NCBI GenBank assembly: GCA_002418185.1
Contig: DIDN01000018.1
Coordinates: 1 to 22,210 of the forward strand
Reading direction: 5' to 3'
DNA: 22,210 bases
Origin: Deltaproteobacteria bacterium UBA5799
GTDB taxonomy: Bacteria > Desulfobacterota > GWC2-55-46
Of the stretch, positions 1-6,041 are shown in pieces. The position numbers were made by a program, and so were the translations under genes. Numbering within the stretch: position 1 is the first letter of the stretch; every line of letters begins with the position of its first letter. The notes below the pieces were generated by a model. It was not told the origin of the DNA. It saw only the letters and a program-made list of their open reading frames with translations, and searched no databases.

Positions 1-3
1 AAA

Positions 4-222
4 ATGATTTTAGAAGTTCCTCCGATTACAGATAAGGATGGATTTTGGGAGACTGGACACTGTACTAATCGATGGTTTTTAACATTCAAAGGCATTACTG
101 AATTACGTCAGCTAATAAGAAAAGAAAGAAAAGAAACCTTTGAACTTTTTTTGCCGTGGCTTTCACTCTTAACAGGACTCATAGCTGCAATTGCTGGCTT
201 AATCCTAACAATTAAAAATTGA
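4..222 (+). CDS. Small protein with C-terminal membrane segment, unknown function
   Basis: A 72-residue reading frame that I do not recognise. The N-terminal ~45 residues are soluble and charged, with a basic stretch (RKERKE) just before one hydrophobic segment at about residues 48-68, so it is likely anchored in the inner membrane by its C-terminus. The frame is still open at the window's left edge, so the ATG at position 4 may be internal to a longer gene. Twelve bases separate it from the next gene on the same strand, consistent with co-transcription. It is AT-rich and lies inside the element that ends at the tRNA-Leu fragment near 607-661, so it is probably cargo of that element. Confidence 0.5.
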   Translation: MILEVPPITDKDGFWETGHCTNRWFLTFKGITELRQLIRKERKETFELFLPWLSLLTGLIAAIAGLILTIKN

Positions 223-234
223 TTTTGGGGTATT

Positions 235-432
235 ATGAATAAAGAAGCATATTTCAAAGAGGCTCAGAAATTCAACCAGAAAGTTTTCGCTTCAAAAGAG
301 AAGATGCGAAAGACCTGGGCCAAAAAGCCCATGCCGGAAAAAATCAGGGAGCTTGTAAAAATGCAGGAAGTGACAGCGGCCCTTCATCCGGAATTGAGAA
401 AGATTATCCCTTGGAGATTATCTGAAAAGTGA
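235..432 (+). CDS. Small basic protein, unknown function
   Basis: A 65-residue, Lys-rich reading frame with no signal peptide or membrane segment. It is predicted to be mostly helical and probably cytoplasmic. A GGGG stretch about 5 bases before the ATG could serve as the ribosome binding site. It follows the membrane-anchored small gene by 12 bases. I recognise no family. It resembles the small uncharacterised genes often found at the ends of integrated elements, and it is the last gene before the putative attachment junction. Confidence 0.5.
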   Translation: MNKEAYFKEAQKFNQKVFASKEKMRKTWAKKPMPEKIRELVKMQEVTAALHPELRKIIPWRLSEK

Positions 433-457
433 TGTTGCCGCATTGCGCGTGAATCGT

Positions 458-477
458 TGTGCTAAATTTGTGCTAAA
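458..477 (+). repeat. Two TGTGCTAAA direct repeats, 11-bp period
   Basis: TGTGCTAAA occurs at 458-466 and again at 469-477, a period of 11 bp, so both face the same side of the helix. Pairs like this next to an attachment core are typical of arm-type sites for a tyrosine integrase or sites for an excisionase. That role is inferred from position, about 130 bp left of the tRNA-Leu fragment. Confidence 0.4.
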
Positions 478-606
478 AATCCTCAAAACAGGCATAAATC
501 CGCAAAACGGACATAATCATCATAAATCTTTCAACCCCTCGATTTCAAAGTCAAAACGGGAAACCAGACCGCAAATCAAGGCGTTAGAAAAACCGTGAAG
601 TTCTAC

Positions 607-661
607 CTTAAAATCCCGAGGTGGCAACACCGTGCCGGTTCGACCCCGGCCTCGGGCACCA
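607..661 (+). other. tRNA-Leu(UAA) 3' half, putative attachment site
   Basis: The sequence matches a tRNA-Leu from the anticodon loop to the encoded CCA. It has a loop reading CTTAAAA with TAA at the anticodon position (609-611), a long variable arm with a GGTG-gcaa-CACC hairpin, a T-arm GCCGG-TTCGACC-CCGGC (634-650), the acceptor 3' strand CTCGGGC (651-657), discriminator A and CCA (659-661). The 5' half is absent: the bases before 607 cannot pair with the anticodon stem, and no GCCCGAG is present upstream. A 3' half starting at the anticodon loop is the classic duplicate left where a tyrosine integrase inserted an element. The intact tRNA would then lie beyond the left edge. Confidence 0.75.
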
Positions 662-705
662 ATCAAGTGCTTACGCGATTTCTGCGTAGGACTCGATCCC
701 ACTTC

Positions 706-737
706 TCCGAAATTCGTGCTTACAGCGTGCTTATTTT
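706..737 (+). repeat. 32-bp direct repeat, copy 1
   Basis: A 32-base sequence beginning TCCGAAATTCGTGC is repeated without a mismatch at 2747-2778 in the same orientation. It contains CGTGCTTA twice with an 11-bp period. The bases after each copy also show patchy similarity (GGCCTGG, then AGTCCT followed by TG), so the original duplication may have been longer. The two copies enclose the small minus-strand gene and the TPR lipoprotein gene. Confidence 0.8.
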
Positions 738-860
738 TGGGAGTGTTTGGGGGCTTTTACGAAGGTAGGCCTGGTCGAGAAAGTCCTGTGCACTAATTGG
801 TAAGTAGGATTGGACCAGCAGGATTCTTTTCCGCCCGGGGGCGAATTCGACTAGAAGTTT

Positions 861-1151
861 TCATTCTTCGGGGTACCAAGTGAATCCTTTTCCATTAATC
901 TCTTTTTTATTGTACGATAAAACCTCTTCATTTTTTTCAATATACAGCATGGGTGGATTCATGAAATCGTTCAATACTATATCGCGCTCATTAAGTTCAG
1001 CTCTTATCAAATCAAGAGCAATTGATTCGGCTTTCGATTCATCCTCCGCCTCAACAAATCTTGTAGTGTAAAATCCCATTTTCTTGGAAAATTTTTCAAT
1101 ATGAATTAGAAAATTTCGACCTTCTATTATGATTTTGAATTTTTTCAACAA
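861..1151 (-). CDS. Small conserved-looking protein, unknown function
   Basis: A 96-residue, probably cytoplasmic protein with no signal peptide. The pattern GFYTTRFVEA, a helix with repeated acidic residues, and then NPPMLYIE looks like a small uncharacterised family I associate with proteobacteria, but I cannot name it. The frame opens with two consecutive TTG codons and no ATG; the second TTG aligns best with a natural start before KKFKI. The upstream Shine-Dalgarno sequence is weak (CGGA). It lies 60 bp downstream of the TPR lipoprotein gene on the same strand, so the two may be one transcript. Its AT-rich composition differs from genes right of 4 kb. Confidence 0.6.
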   Translation of the reverse strand: MLKKFKIIIEGRNFLIHIEKFSKKMGFYTTRFVEAEDESKAESIALDLIRAELNERDIVLNDFMNPPMLYIEKNEEVLSYNKKEINGKGFTWYPEE

Positions 1152-1211
1152 GGTTTTTTCCGTATTAATAGGATTTTAAAAACATATTCATTGGAAACCG
1201 TTTACCTAACC

Positions 1212-2570
1212 CTATTTGGAATTCAAAAGTTTGGATAATTCCTCTTTAGCCTGCTTGCTGCCGTTTGCTGCGGCTATTTTGAATTCTTTTATTGCTTTAT
1301 TCTCCTCCCCCATATTCTTGTAGGCCCATCCACGCAGGAAATATGCGTATGCGCTATCGGGTTTCAATTCAATAGCCCGGTCGCAATCCTCAAGGCCTTC
1401 ACTGTACCTTCCTGAAGCAATGTAAGCCCTGCATCTATTTATATAGCCCGTTCGGAATTTAGGCCTTATAGACAGCGCTTCTGTAAAATAGATAATTGCC
1501 TCATTATATTTCTCTAAACCATAATAGAGCCAGCCAAGATTATTATAAGCCATGTAATCCCAAGGGTCCAATTCAACAGCTTTCTCATAGTCCCTTATCG
1601 CCTCCCTATAATTGCCGAGGTCATGATGGGCTATACCCCTGTTATAATAGGCGGTAGACAAGCCAGGACTTAGCTCAATTGCGGCGTCCAAGTCCTTCAG
1701 CGCGTTTTCGAGATCACCCATTTTAATTAATAAACCGCCCCTGTTGACGAACGAAAAATCAAATTCATTATCGAGCTCAATAGCCTTATTGTAATCTGCA
1801 AGGGCCTTATCCCTATCATCAAGTAATTTTTCGAATGCCAAACCGCGACTAGTATAGTCTTCAGCCCTGGAAGGATCCCTCGCCAGAGCTTCACTGAAGT
1901 CGTCAATGGCGCGCTCTGATCTGCGATCGTAGTTTACAAGTCCTCTGATGCTGTAAGCGATGGGATCGCTTGGATCTAGACGAATCGCCTCATCGAGGTC
2001 CTTTAATGCACTATCGAAATCTGATGTGTATCTAAAGTATGTTGCCCTCTCAAGGAGATTCTTTCGGTCCAATTGCTTTATTGCCTGCTCGTACTCCTCT
2101 TTATCAACGAAATTTTCAGTTTCCTCAAGTGCATCCTTACCTCTTTCAGATAATGCTTCGAGATAACGGATTCTATATTTGCTCCCCTCAATGTGATTGA
2201 GCAGATTAAGTGTACGCTGCTCATCCAACCTGATTACTGTCTTGATGCTATACGTTCCATTCTGCCAGTTTTCATGGACTATCTCGGGCAGTGCAGCTCC
2301 AGGAAGCAGGACTATAAGTTTTTCCATGTCCAGGTTTGTATAATGGCCATCATTTACAAGCATGTTCGCAATTTCCAGAAATATTTCCCCTTTTACCTTC
2401 TCAAATGCAATAATGCGGGCGTCATATTGTGTCTCGTTTGACTTCGGAGTATATCTAAACTCCTTTTCCGAAGCCGTTGAAATTTGAGTTGGCTTCGTGG
2501 AACAGGATGCGAGGAAAGCACTGATGAACATGAAAAAAATGAATGATTTTGCTGGATATGTGCGTAGCAT
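1212..2570 (-). CDS. TPR-repeat lipoprotein
   Basis: A 452-residue exported protein. The N-terminus has a hydrophobic signal ending in a lipobox L20-A-S-C23, so it should be lipidated and membrane anchored. Residues ~40-160 resemble the N-terminal module of envelope TPR and LPP20-type proteins (DARIIAFEKVKGEI, later a WQNGTYSIKTVIRLD strand pair); this assignment is an inference. Residues ~165-445 are about eight tetratricopeptide repeats, each with the A-x-x-D/N-x-x-x-A-I-x-L-x-P signature, forming a protein-binding superhelix. An AAGGAG ribosome binding site (2578-2583) lies 7 bases before the ATG and abuts a perfect palindrome. It is the main cargo of the block bounded by 32-bp repeats. 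Its partner is unknown. Confidence 0.8.
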   Translation of the reverse strand: MLRTYPAKSFIFFMFISAFLASCSTKPTQISTASEKEFRYTPKSNETQYDARIIAFEKVKGEIFLEIANMLVNDGHYTNLDMEKLIVLLPGAALPEIVHENWQNGTYSIKTVIRLDEQRTLNLLNHIEGSKYRIRYLEALSERGKDALEETENFVDKEEYEQAIKQLDRKNLLERATYFRYTSDFDSALKDLDEAIRLDPSDPIAYSIRGLVNYDRRSERAIDDFSEALARDPSRAEDYTSRGLAFEKLLDDRDKALADYNKAIELDNEFDFSFVNRGGLLIKMGDLENALKDLDAAIELSPGLSTAYYNRGIAHHDLGNYREAIRDYEKAVELDPWDYMAYNNLGWLYYGLEKYNEAIIYFTEALSIRPKFRTGYINRCRAYIASGRYSEGLEDCDRAIELKPDSAYAYFLRGWAYKNMGEENKAIKEFKIAAANGSKQAKEELSKLLNSK

Positions 2571-2581
2571 GATTTATCTCC

Positions 2582-2596
2582 TTGTTCGTGGAACAA
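2582..2596 (-). promoter_or_regulatory. Perfect palindrome abutting the TPR gene ribosome binding site
   Basis: TTGTTC-GTG-GAACAA is a perfect 6-bp inverted repeat with a 3-base centre. On the minus strand it runs directly into AAGGAG, sharing two bases with it. In RNA it would form a small hairpin pressed against the ribosome binding site. As DNA it could be an operator. Either role is inferred. Confidence 0.35.
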
Positions 2597-2746
2597 ACAT
2601 TAATCCCCTAAAATTCACAATTTACAATTTCGGCCAATCAGATGGATCTCTTTAAAAAATTCTCACGATTTTGAAATTTTTAAAACAAAAAACCCAATTT
2701 GGCAACAACGATAAAACAAATTATCTATTTAACTTTTTTTCACCCT

Positions 2747-2778
2747 TCCGAAATTCGTGCTTACAGCGTGCTTATTTT
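2747..2778 (+). repeat. 32-bp direct repeat, copy 2
   Basis: Identical in all 32 bases and in orientation to 706-737. It marks the right boundary of the AT-rich TPR block. No transposase or integrase is found between the copies. Confidence 0.8.
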
Positions 2779-2944
2779 CCGTGATGCGCATTGGGCTTGC
2801 ATTGTTGGCCTGGGTTAAGGAGTCCTTTGAACTTGTTAAGAAGACCGTTAACTCTCGAATGTCGATAGTGTTTTAGACCCAAAGTGCTCGGGCGGTTTCA
2901 TGTCTATGGGGCAATAAAAACTTTTATAGTGCCCGCCAATGATG

Positions 2945-2950
2945 TATACT
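2945..2950 (+). promoter_or_regulatory. -10 element of the rnk-like gene
   Basis: TATACT matches the sigma-70 -10 consensus in 5 of 6 bases. The best -35 partner, TTTTAT at 2922-2927 (17-base spacer), is weak. It would start transcription near 2957. This excludes the in-frame ATG at 2939 as the translation start and supports ATG 2984. Confidence 0.45.
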
Positions 2951-2983
2951 CTTTACTGCTTTTATCAAGAGTGCGAGGCGAAA

Positions 2984-3397
2984 ATGGACACCAGGGCCAT
3001 ATATATAACCGAACTCGATATGCAGAGGCTCCAGAAGCTGCTTTATTCCATGGAGGGCACTTCACGCAACAAGGCTCATGTGCGCGAACTGGAAGAGGAA
3101 CTGCTCAGAAGCCATATAGTACCTTCTGACAAAATCCCACCTGATGTGATAACAATGAATTCCTGTGTCAGGTTAAAGGACATGGATTCCGGCGCAGAGA
3201 TGACATATACTCTCGTTTACCCAAACAGTGCAGATCCCAGTCAGGACAAGATATCTATTCTCGCACCAATAGGGACTGCGTTAATCGGATATCGGGCAGG
3301 GAATATCATCGAGTGGAAGGTGCCTTCCGGGGTGAGGAGATTTAGGGTCGAAGAGATAATTTATCAACCTGAGGCGTCTGGCAATTTCGATTTGTAA
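2984..3397 (+). CDS. rnk: Rnk/GreA-family nucleoside diphosphate kinase regulator
   Basis: A 137-residue cytoplasmic protein, the usual length of Rnk. An N-terminal helical hairpin (residues 1-~45, with ITELDMQRLQKLL and the REL-x-EEL segment) is followed by a C-terminal GreA/GreB-like, FKBP-fold domain with the signatures I-x-MNS-x-VRLKD, EMTYTLVYP, IS-x-LAPIGTALIGYR and WKVPSGVRRFRVEEI. Family members bind RNA polymerase's secondary channel, and Rnk was named for an effect on nucleoside diphosphate kinase levels. I chose ATG 2984 because it gives the family N-terminus, has GCGAGG upstream, and lies after the predicted transcription start. It is monocistronic and its 3' end overlaps the minus-strand pseudogene by 34 bases. 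Confidence 0.85.
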   Translation: MDTRAIYITELDMQRLQKLLYSMEGTSRNKAHVRELEEELLRSHIVPSDKIPPDVITMNSCVRLKDMDSGAEMTYTLVYPNSADPSQDKISILAPIGTALIGYRAGNIIEWKVPSGVRRFRVEEIIYQPEASGNFDL

Positions 3398-3871
3398 TCT
3401 ATTTTTTCTTTTGCTCTTTTTTTAGGCAATTCCGGGCTTAGCCCTTTTCTTGTCAGTACGAGTCGCAGGACCTCTGTCATCAAAGTATCATTCTGCGATG
3501 CTCTTTTCTGGAGTTTAGGAAGGAGCTTATCAGCCTGCTCGCGTATTCCCTCGCGCCTGTCCCACGATTTTATCAATATGAATAAGCAATAAGCCTGCCT
3601 GGCGTGATGTCACGGAACGGAGGCATCTCCATTTTCAATCAGCCCCTCAAAAGAAAACCGAGCACTTTCTTGGCGTAAGGCAGGGCTATAAACGGTATGC
3701 TCTGGAGTGCGGCGAATATGAGAAATGAAGCCCCATCCCGACCACGAAATCGGACCTCTTGATTATCGTCATAATCTGGTTATCGATCTTCCCACGTATG
3801 GCTTTTCTATCGCTTTAAGAGGCAAGGCCCCAAGCAGGTTTGTCGAAATCATAACCGCTGACAATATTCCG
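3364..3871 (-). pseudogene. Degraded polysaccharide pyruvyl transferase (CsaB-like)
   Basis: Read on the minus strand in shifting frames, this stretch gives ordered pieces of the C-terminal half of the polysaccharide pyruvyl transferase family: IIKRSDFVVGM-x-LH, then FLIFAALQSIPFIALPYAKKV, then MPPFRDITPGRLIAY, then KSWDRREGIREQADKLLPKL and RASQNDTL. Breaks are a TAA (3815-3817), a frameshift in the LH/LIFAAL segment (near 3722-3731, repairable by one base), a TGA (3639-3641) and a TGA plus frameshift near 3573-3590. The conserved Arg of the GMRLH motif is Gly. The N-terminal half of a ~370-residue enzyme is missing. Intact members add pyruvate to cell-surface sugars. The last open piece runs 34 bases into the rnk-like gene. 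Confidence 0.65.
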
Positions 3872-4093
3872 TGAGCGCCCATTCCTTAAATGCCTGTTTC
3901 TCCTGGTCCCGGCGTATTCGCAATCAAGTTGGTTCATGCTTCTATCAGGCAGCCCGGCTGAGCCTTTGGCCTTTTTTTTGCGGCCTCAGCCGGAGGAGAA
4001 AGGACAAACCGTGTTTTTTGGCTTTCCTTTTATACACAAATGGTATAAAACGGAAATCATTCTGGACAGAACAGATTCCACTCGGGAAGAACT

Positions 4094-5398
4094 ATGCTCA
4101 AGGTCCTATTGTACACAGAAGATGCTGCGCCGGATATCAGGGAATTGCTGCCGGGGCATTCCGTCGAGAGTACCTGCAAAAAGGGAGATGTCCTGCTGAA
4201 GGTCCTCAGCGGCTCTTACCACCTCGTAATCCTCGATGAGTCGGTGGAACTCATTCCCGCGATAACCGCGGCCGACCCGAGGGCCGAGATATTCGTGGTC
4301 GGGGAGAGGTGCGCTGACGCCATAGGCAATCTGAAAATGGGAGCGACGGCCTGTTTTATCCGGCCCCTGGACAAGGAGCGGTTCAGGGCGGCGGTCGAGT
4401 CGGTCATTTCACAGGTAAACCTGATGAGCGAGACGGACGAGCTGGAGAGGCTCCTTGTAGAGAAGTACACCTATTCCGGCATCGTCGCCAGGAACCCCCG
4501 CATGCTCGAGCTCTTCAGGTTCCTTAGGAAGATAGCCCCGTATTACAAGACGGTGTCCATCACCGGGGAGACCGGCACCGGCAAGGAGGCCGTTGCCAAG
4601 GCATTGCACTCGCTGAGCCCCCTTTCGGGGCAGCCCTTCATTGCGTGCAACTGCGGCGGGCTCGTGGAGAGCCTCATAGAATCCGAGTTCTTCGGCCATG
4701 TGAAGGGCGCCTTCACCGGCGCCAATTCCGACAAGAACGGCATATTCGAGACGGCAGGCGAGGGAGTCGTCTTCCTCGACGAGATAGGCGACCTGCCGCT
4801 TTCGTTCCAGCCGCATCTCCTTAGGGTGCTGCAGAACGGAGAGTTCAGGAAACTGGGGAGCCCGAGGCCGCTCAAGACCTCGTGCAGGGTGATCGCCGCG
4901 ACCAACAAGGACTTGAGGAAGGAAGTGGCAGATGGCAGGTTCAGGGAGGACCTCTATTTCAGGCTCACCCCGCTTTCCGTCCATGTACCGCCTCTACGCG
5001 AACGGAAGGACGATATATCGCTCCTTGCAAGGCACATACTCGATAATTTCCGGAAAAAAACGGGCAAAGACGTTTCAGGCGTGTCGCGGCCAGCGCAGGC
5101 GGCGTTCATGGGTTACGACTGGCCCGGCAACATCAGGGAGCTCGAGAACGTAATCGAGCACGCAGCCATACTCGCCAGCGAGCCTTTTATAAATCTCGAG
5201 CACCTCAGCGCCCATATAAGGGAGTTCACGCCCAGGGCCAATCCCGGACCGGCTCCGAAAAACCTAGAAGATGTCGTAAAGGGGCATATCTCAGCCGTCC
5301 TCGGTGAATGCGGCGGGAACAGGACAAAGGCGGCAAAGGCGCTTGGCATAAGCAGGAGGGCGCTTTTGAGAAAGCTCGAGAAGTACTCCCTCGATTAG
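4094..5398 (+). CDS. Sigma-54 activator with atypical receiver domain (PilR/NtrC type)
   Basis: A 434-residue cytoplasmic transcription activator. Residues 1-~105 form a receiver-like domain with the acidic pair E9-D10 and candidate phospho-acceptor D48, but the switch Thr/Ser is G70 and the conserved Lys before Pro91 is R90. Residues ~125-365 are the AAA+ domain: Walker A GETGTGKE (158-165), the GAFTGA loop that contacts sigma-54 (205-210), Walker B FLDE (227-230) and the FREDLYFRL arginine-finger region. The C-terminus is a Fis-type helix-turn-helix (NRTKAAKALGISRRALLRKL). No histidine kinase is adjacent. A sigma-54 promoter and repeated upstream sites follow immediately, so the pilin operon is its likely target. 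ATG 4094 has a GGGAAGAA stretch ahead of it; the 222 bases before it hold no clear feature. Confidence 0.92.
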   Translation: MLKVLLYTEDAAPDIRELLPGHSVESTCKKGDVLLKVLSGSYHLVILDESVELIPAITAADPRAEIFVVGERCADAIGNLKMGATACFIRPLDKERFRAAVESVISQVNLMSETDELERLLVEKYTYSGIVARNPRMLELFRFLRKIAPYYKTVSITGETGTGKEAVAKALHSLSPLSGQPFIACNCGGLVESLIESEFFGHVKGAFTGANSDKNGIFETAGEGVVFLDEIGDLPLSFQPHLLRVLQNGEFRKLGSPRPLKTSCRVIAATNKDLRKEVADGRFREDLYFRLTPLSVHVPPLRERKDDISLLARHILDNFRKKTGKDVSGVSRPAQAAFMGYDWPGNIRELENVIEHAAILASEPFINLEHLSAHIREFTPRANPGPAPKNLEDVVKGHISAVLGECGGNRTKAAKALGISRRALLRKLEKYSLD

Positions 5399-5402
5399 AC
5401 GG

Positions 5403-5500
5403 CCAAAAGCGCACACCAACGAATTTCAAATAATTCCACATATTTAGTGATTAAAGTCACAAAGGCACATCATACATGTGTGCCAAAACCGCACACCAAC
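5403..5500 (+). promoter_or_regulatory. Candidate enhancer sites for the sigma-54 activator
   Basis: An 18-base sequence, CCAAAA-S-CGCACACCAAC, occurs at 5403-5420 and 5483-5500 with one mismatch. The second copy overlaps a perfect inverted repeat GTGTGC-N7-GCACAC (5478-5496) and a second pairing GGCACA (5464-5469) with TGTGCC (5479-5484). The cluster lies about 90-190 bases upstream of the predicted transcription start at ~5593, the usual distance for NtrC-type activator sites, and directly after the activator gene. Binding is inferred from position and symmetry. Confidence 0.55.
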
Positions 5501-5566
5501 CGCAGCGCGAAAACTTCAGCTCAAAAAAAATACAAAAAAAACAAGCTGTTAGCCTGGCCACGGATA

Positions 5567-5582
5567 TGGTACAGCTCTTGCT
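5567..5582 (+). promoter_or_regulatory. Sigma-54 (-24/-12) promoter of the minor pilin operon
   Basis: TGGTACA-GCTC-TTGCT matches the consensus TGGCACR-N4-TTGCW with a single mismatch and the required 10 bases between GG (5568-5569) and GC (5580-5581). Transcription would start near 5593, giving a 28-base leader to the pilV ATG that contains the strong ribosome binding site. Confidence 0.75.
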
Positions 5583-5620
5583 ATCCATTCCGTGTATCAC
5601 TTCTTCGAGGGAGGGGCGTT

Positions 5621-6025
5621 ATGGGCGAACGCGGCGACTGGGGCTACACGCTCGTTGAGCTCCTTATTGCCATGTCGATACTTTCAGTAGGCATTCTCGG
5701 CGTTGCCACGATGATGACGACCGGGATTCTGTCCGGACGGCTCGCGCACATGGTCGCAGCCGAGAGCTCGGTCGCGGTCTCGGTCCTCGAGGAGATAATG
5801 TCAAGGGACGGCTCCGACCCGGTATTCTCGACCGGCGTCGATAACGCGGTCTACGACCTTGACCCGCCCTCAGCCGAGACAGGCCTCGTCGTGCAGGGCA
5901 GGAGGTACTCTGCCGTTTATTCGGTAGTTCCCAACTCCCCGGTCACAGGGGTTGCGAGCATAGAGGTGGTGGTCACAAGCAGCGGACGGATGGCGAGGTA
6001 TTCATCGCTCAAGAGCGTGCTATGA
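5621..6025 (+). CDS. pilV: Type IV pilus minor pilin, PilV-like
   Basis: A 134-residue prepilin. A short leader MGERGDWG is followed by YTLVELLIAMSILSVGILGV: Gly at -1, Tyr at +1 (usually Phe) and the Glu at +5, the signature for the PilD prepilin peptidase. The hydrophobic N-terminal helix and the LLIAMSILSVGILGVATM pattern fit PilV/GspI-type minor pilins, which build the priming complex at the pilus tip. ATG 5621 is chosen over the in-frame ATG 5447 because GAGGGAGGGG (5607-5616) lies just before it and the predicted sigma-54 start (~5593) lies downstream of 5447. It is the first gene of the operon; pilW follows after 16 bases. Confidence 0.85.
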   Translation: MGERGDWGYTLVELLIAMSILSVGILGVATMMTTGILSGRLAHMVAAESSVAVSVLEEIMSRDGSDPVFSTGVDNAVYDLDPPSAETGLVVQGRRYSAVYSVVPNSPVTGVASIEVVVTSSGRMARYSSLKSVL

Positions 6026-6041
6026 GGCGGGGCTGAATAAG

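Larger units (their letters stand above)
433..860. other. Gene-free junction region with tRNA fragment and repeats
   Basis: This 428-base stretch has no convincing gene. It holds a pair of TGTGCTAAA repeats (458-477), the 3' half of a tRNA-Leu gene (607-661), an imperfect hairpin right after the tRNA CCA (AGTGCTTACGC at 666-676 against GCGTAGGACT at 684-693) and one copy of a 32-bp direct repeat (706-737). A short minus-strand frame over the tRNA fragment is an artefact of the RNA sequence. This is the boundary between an integrated element on the left and other DNA on the right. Confidence 0.6.
2571..2983. other. AT-rich intergenic region between divergent genes
   Basis: About 410 bases with no convincing gene. 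It holds the palindrome and ribosome binding site of the TPR gene (2578-2596), a very AT-rich stretch (about 2650-2740) that probably contains the TPR promoter although I cannot place a clear one, the second 32-bp repeat (2747-2778), and the rnk-like gene's -10 element (2945-2950). Confidence 0.5.

Noticed and set aside
607..661. A functional tRNA-Leu gene
   Set aside because: There is no 5' acceptor strand, D-arm or 5' anticodon stem; only the 3' half is present.
520..702. A 60-codon minus-strand frame over the tRNA-Leu fragment
   Set aside because: It is the translated complement of tRNA sequence (GARGRGRTGT-type string), a common false gene.
2578..2596. A LexA box at the TPR gene
   Set aside because: The half-site order is GTTC-N3-GAAC; it matches neither the Gram-positive GAAC-N4-GTTC nor the direct-repeat GTTC-N7-GTTC type.
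2939..2983. N-terminal extension of the rnk-like gene from ATG 2939
   Set aside because: The ATG lies before the predicted transcription start, and the extra 15 residues are not part of the family's N-terminus.
4019..4036. A -24/-12-like element (TTGGCTTTCC...) upstream of the activator gene
   Set aside because: There is no GC at the -12 position with the required spacing.
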